Part shown: one piece after another, positions 36,946-39,954 of the stretch
How positions within the stretch are numbered: the stretch's first letter is position 1
Layout: the number at the start of each line of letters is the position of its first letter
From: a virus
DNA: 39,954 nt
IMG/VR virus record: IMGVR_UViG_3300022658_000326
Location: 1-39,954 of that record
Strand: one strand, 5' to 3'
Program-made: the position numbers and the translations under genes
Notes under the pieces: model-generated
Database searches by the model: none
What the model saw: the letters and a program-made list of their open reading frames with translations, nothing else
Told to the model about the DNA's origin: nothing

Positions 36946-38570
36946 GCGTTTGTGGGCTGCTCAAGGCTCTCCGACATGATCAGCTGGCCGTCGCGCCCGA
37001 TCCGCAGCAGCCTGGCTGTGCCGCCCTTGGCCAGCAGCATCATGTCCATAGGGCCCTTGTCTTCTGTCGGCCGCACACCACGCTGATAGATCACGATCCG
37101 CTCGAACGTGTCGGCCACCAGCTGGCGGGTCTGCAGGCGTGCGTCGTAGTCTTGGGCTTCCACGCCGTCCACCAGGCGCTTCCATTCCTCATCGGTGCCC
37201 TTGATGTCAGTGCGGGCCGTTGCGGCCAGATCGCGCTCTGCCGCCTGGACAACCTCCTGCAGCCGCTGCTGCTCGGCTTCCAGCTCACGGGCTCGCTTGG
37301 CGAAGGTGAGAGGCACGCCGTCCTCGCTGCTGGCCAGCATGGCATCGGTCAGGCGCTCCAACTTGGTAGCCACGTCTGCCAGCTGCTGCCTGGCGTGCGT
37401 CAGAGCTGCCAGCGGGCCTGCAGAGCGATCCGCGCCGTACAGCGCCTGCAGGTTGACGATGTCCGAGCAGTAGGTCATCAGAGCGCGCTCAAAGGGGGCG
37501 ACCGACACCGAGCCGCTGACCTGGCACCCGCCGTGCGAGTAGCTGGTGCAGTGCAGACGTCTGTGCCCGTCCTGGATGCGCCCCTGTGCATCCCGATTGC
37601 GGGTGCCGATGTTTTGCCCCACCATGGCGCGCCCGCAATATCCACAGACTGTGATGCCCAAGCCGGTCAGGATGTGTGGTACCGGTCCCTTAGCCTTGCG
37701 CCGCCCACGGCCGTTGTTGGCCAGCTGCAGGCCGTCCCATTCGGCCGTGGTCAGCAGAGCAGGGTAGTAGCCCGGCAGCTGGTAGCTTTCAGCTCCGAGG
37801 GTCAGCTCCTTTTCCCCGATCAGTGCCCGTTGCTTGACCAGGCGGTAGATCTGCAGCGCCTGTGGACCGCGCCCGGTGAGCGATAAATTCTGCTCGGTCA
37901 GGCGCTCGATGATCTTGGTGGCACCGTAGCCCATCAAATACAGGCGCAGGCCTTCATGCACGGCCGCCACCCGCTCGGGTATTTCCTCCCACTTGCCGTC
38001 CACCAGGCGCAGCCACACCGGGTCTTTGCCGTTGCGGATGAGGCCACGGTAGGTGCCAGCGATCCAGCCCTCGCACTGTCGCCGGATGCTGGCCAGCACC
38101 CGTTTGCTCTTCGTGTCGCTCTCTTCGTGGGCGCGGATCATGACCAGGAGCGAATACACCAGATCCATCGGGTTGGCCTTGAGCCGCTCCCGGCTGTATT
38201 CCTTGCCATCGCTGGCGGTGACCACTGCGATGCCAGCATTTACAATCTGGGCCAATTGGGCCTGCGCCTGGATCGGCTCAGCCCGTGAGAGGCGGTCGAG
38301 GCCTTCCACCACCAGAACCGAGCCCTGTGGTATCCGGCCCTCTTCGACCGCTGCCAGAAAGACGCCCAGCGCACCGGATTTCACGTGTCGCTGGTGATAG
38401 GCCGACAAGCCCTCATCCCGCATCGATAGTGATTCGTCCAGGAGTAGGCCATGTTCGGCAGCCCATTTGGCAGCGTATGCCGCCTGGCGTTCGCTGCTGT
38501 GGCCCGTGGCCTGGCGCGGATCACTGAACCGCGTATAGCTGTAAACAAGACCTGTCAAACTACACCCCAT
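36924..38570 (-). CDS. Large serine recombinase (integrase)
   Basis: A 548-residue protein if started at the ATG at 38568-38570. A longer frame to 38651 exists but those 27 residues are antisense to rimO. The resolvase domain begins [22 protein letters not shown] with the likely nucleophile Ser16, and has [17 protein letters not shown] recombinase domain follows (about 160-300), then a zinc ribbon with [10 protein letters not shown] and [10 protein letters not shown], and a coiled coil (about 430-510). Such enzymes join attP and attB with short cores and do not need host factors for integration. The start has no good Shine-Dalgarno site. Confidence 0.9.
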   Translation of the reverse strand: MGCSLTGLVYSYTRFSDPRQATGHSSERQAAYAAKWAAEHGLLLDESLSMRDEGLSAYHQRHVKSGALGVFLAAVEEGRIPQGSVLVVEGLDRLSRAEPIQAQAQLAQIVNAGIAVVTASDGKEYSRERLKANPMDLVYSLLVMIRAHEESDTKSKRVLASIRRQCEGWIAGTYRGLIRNGKDPVWLRLVDGKWEEIPERVAAVHEGLRLYLMGYGATKIIERLTEQNLSLTGRGPQALQIYRLVKQRALIGEKELTLGAESYQLPGYYPALLTTAEWDGLQLANNGRGRRKAKGPVPHILTGLGITVCGYCGRAMVGQNIGTRNRDAQGRIQDGHRRLHCTSYSHGGCQVSGSVSVAPFERALMTYCSDIVNLQALYGADRSAGPLAALTHARQQLADVATKLERLTDAMLASSEDGVPLTFAKRARELEAEQQRLQEVVQAAERDLAATARTDIKGTDEEWKRLVDGVEAQDYDARLQTRQLVADTFERIVIYQRGVRPTEDKGPMDMMLLAKGGTARLLRIGRDGQLIMSESLEQPTNAKKPPTP

Positions 38571-38615
38571 GAACGAAATACAAGAAAAAATCCCGCGTAT
38601 AGGTATGGTATCCCT
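38568..38615. other. Probable right attachment junction (attR) at the rimO 5' end
   Basis: The integrase start (CAT, 38568-38570) and the rimO start (ATG, 38569-38571) overlap in CATG. The first conserved rimO residues begin near residue 9 ([13 protein letters not shown]), so the crossover should lie in the variable first nine codons or just upstream. Serine recombinase cores are short, so the exact core cannot be located without the left end. No matching repeat was found elsewhere in this window. Confidence 0.45.
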
Positions 38616-39954
38616 AGGTTGTCCCAAGGCGCTGACCGACTCTGAACTCATATTGACCCAGCTTAGTGCGGAGGGTTACCAGACATCCAAGACCTTTCAG
38701 GGGGCGGATTTGGTCATCGTCAACACTTGCGGGTTTATTGACGATGCGGTGAAGGAGAGTCTGGACACCATCGGCGAGGCGCTTGCTGAAAACGGGCGCG
38801 TGATTGTGACTGGGTGTCTTGGTGCGAAAACCACTGAGGGTGGCGACAACATGGTTCGTCAGATGCATCCCAAGGTGTTGGCCGTTACAGGGCCGCATGC
38901 AACCCAGGAAGTAATGGATGCGGTACACCTGAATTTGCCCAAGCCGCATGATCCCTTTTTAGACTTGGTGCCGCAATCATTCGGTGTGGCGGGTGTCAAA
39001 CTTACGCCGCGTCATTACGCGTATTTGAAAATCAGCGAAGGTTGTAACCACCGTTGCACGTTCTGCATTATTCCCAGCATGCGCGGGGATTTGGTGTCGC
39101 GCCCCATTGGCGATGTGCTGACCGAAGCGCGGGCTTTGTTTGAAGGTGGCGTCAAAGAATTGTTGGTCATCAGCCAGGATACCTCGGCTTATGGCGTGGA
39201 TGTGAAATACCGCACCGGCTTCTGGGATGGCAAACCGGTCAAGACGCGGATGCTGGAGCTGGTGCAGACCCTGGGCGAAATTGCGGAGCCTTATGGTGCC
39301 TGGGTTCGGTTGCATTACGTATACCCCTATCCGACTGTGGATGAAATAGTTCCCTTGATGGCAACAGGTCGGGTACTGCCTTACCTGGATGTTCCTTTGC
39401 AGCACAGTCACCCTGATGTGCTGCGACGCATGAAGCGCCCTGCCAGTGGTGAAAAAAATCTGGAGCGCTTGCAAAAGTGGCGTGAGGCCTGCCCTGAATT
39501 GGTGGTGCGGAGCACCTTTATCGCGGGCTTCCCCGGAGAGACTGAAGAAGAGTTCGAGCACTTGCTGGATTTTGTGCGAGAGGCTCAGATCGACCGCGCC
39601 GGTTGCTTTGCATACAGCGCAGTGAATGGTGCTACCGCCAATGATTTGCCGGGAATGTTGCCGTTGGAAGTTCGCGAGGAGCGTCGCGCGCGATTCATGC
39701 AAGTTGCCGAGGAGGTTTCTGCTGCACGCTTGCAGCGTAGAGTGGGCTCCGTCATGCAGGTCCTGGTGGATTCGGCCCCGGCCTTGGGACGCAAAGGTGG
39801 TGTCGGTCGTAGCTACGCAGATGCACCTGAGATCGACGGCGTAGTGCGCTTGCTTCCGCCAGAAAAAATCAGCAAGACACTCAAGGTGGGAGAGTTCACC
39901 AAGGCGCGCATTGTGAGTGCTCAAGGTCACGATCTGGTGGCGCAGCCCATTTAA
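38569..39954 (+). CDS. rimO: Ribosomal protein S12 methylthiotransferase RimO (host gene)
   Basis: A 461-residue radical-SAM enzyme. It adds a methylthio group to an aspartate of ribosomal protein S12. The N-terminal cluster-binding domain has Cys18 (SLGCPKA), Cys54 (NTCGF) and Cys83 (TGCLGAK). The radical-SAM motif CNHRCTFC gives Cys159, Cys163 and Cys166. The C-terminal TRAM domain is complete ([29 protein letters not shown] ... GHDLVAQPI). The frame is intact and the length normal, so prophage insertion has not destroyed the enzyme. Its native promoter is replaced by phage DNA, and no ribosome binding site is seen before the ATG at 38569, so expression in the lysogen may be changed. Confidence 0.94.
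   Translation: MNEIQEKIPRIGMVSLGCPKALTDSELILTQLSAEGYQTSKTFQGADLVIVNTCGFIDDAVKESLDTIGEALAENGRVIVTGCLGAKTTEGGDNMVRQMHPKVLAVTGPHATQEVMDAVHLNLPKPHDPFLDLVPQSFGVAGVKLTPRHYAYLKISEGCNHRCTFCIIPSMRGDLVSRPIGDVLTEARALFEGGVKELLVISQDTSAYGVDVKYRTGFWDGKPVKTRMLELVQTLGEIAEPYGAWVRLHYVYPYPTVDEIVPLMATGRVLPYLDVPLQHSHPDVLRRMKRPASGEKNLERLQKWREACPELVVRSTFIAGFPGETEEEFEHLLDFVREAQIDRAGCFAYSAVNGATANDLPGMLPLEVREERRARFMQVAEEVSAARLQRRVGSVMQVLVDSAPALGRKGGVGRSYADAPEIDGVVRLLPPEKISKTLKVGEFTKARIVSAQGHDLVAQPI

Noticed and set aside
38569-39954. rimO as a pseudogene broken by the phage
   Set aside because: All Cys of the N-terminal domain, the radical-SAM motif and the TRAM domain are present in one frame of normal length.
1-39954. 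tRNA genes or insertion sequences in the phage
   Set aside because: No cloverleaf with the usual TTCRA arm, no transposase-like protein and no terminal inverted repeats were noticed while reading both strands, though no computed scan was possible.

Overview
The window looks like most of an integrated temperate siphophage (about 38.5 kb, GC-rich, lambda-like gene order) followed by one host gene, rimO, at the right edge. The rimO protein and the general composition (roughly 60% GC, genes resembling those of Burkholderia, Acidovorax or Rhodoferax phages) suggest a betaproteobacterial host, probably order Burkholderiales and perhaps family Comamonadaceae. This placement is inference from remembered protein resemblance. 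No left attachment site is visible, so the left end of the prophage is probably outside the window.

Layout. Positions 1-7397 (minus strand) hold a tightly packed early-left operon of 14 or 15 genes, many joined by 4-base ATGA overlaps. It includes a Tad1-like cyclic-nucleotide sponge at its far end, a WDGH-HD hydrolase, a large ParB-like protein with H-NS-like and FtsK-gamma-like C-terminal pieces, a small P-loop ATPase and a DUF7673-type protein. Positions 7404-8675 are the immunity region: a two-operator site before the left operon, an exported accessory protein at the place lambda keeps rexAB, a short repressor with no peptidase domain, and a three-operator site. All five operators share the core TAGYGSCRCTA (with variants), and neighbouring centres are exactly 25 bp apart. 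Positions 8676-13285 (plus strand) hold a Cro-like protein, a structured non-coding stretch, two small DNA-binding proteins, a primase-helicase, a GTCCACC repeat field that may be the replication origin, and a Q-like antiterminator.

Positions 13359-33375 are the late structural genes: tail protein Z, a probable cos region, terminase subunits of the lambda gpA type, portal, a prohead protease fused to the capsid protein with its own internal start, head-tail joining proteins, tail tube, frameshifted tail chaperones, tape measure, distal tail proteins, a tail tip protein split in two, and a tail fiber. Positions 33794-35663 are the lysis cassette (holin, second membrane protein, GH19 endolysin, Rz with a nested Rz1). 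A DNA adenine methylase and a small conserved phage protein follow.

The right end is a large serine recombinase on the minus strand. Its start codon overlaps that of rimO in a shared CATG, so the phage sits at the very 5' end of rimO, leaves its reading frame intact and replaces everything upstream of it. The most notable items are the Tad1-like gene, the 25-bp-phased operator arrays with a minimal repressor, the structured RNA candidate at 8968-9076, the GTCCACC repeat field, the ParB fusion, and the rimO/integrase junction.
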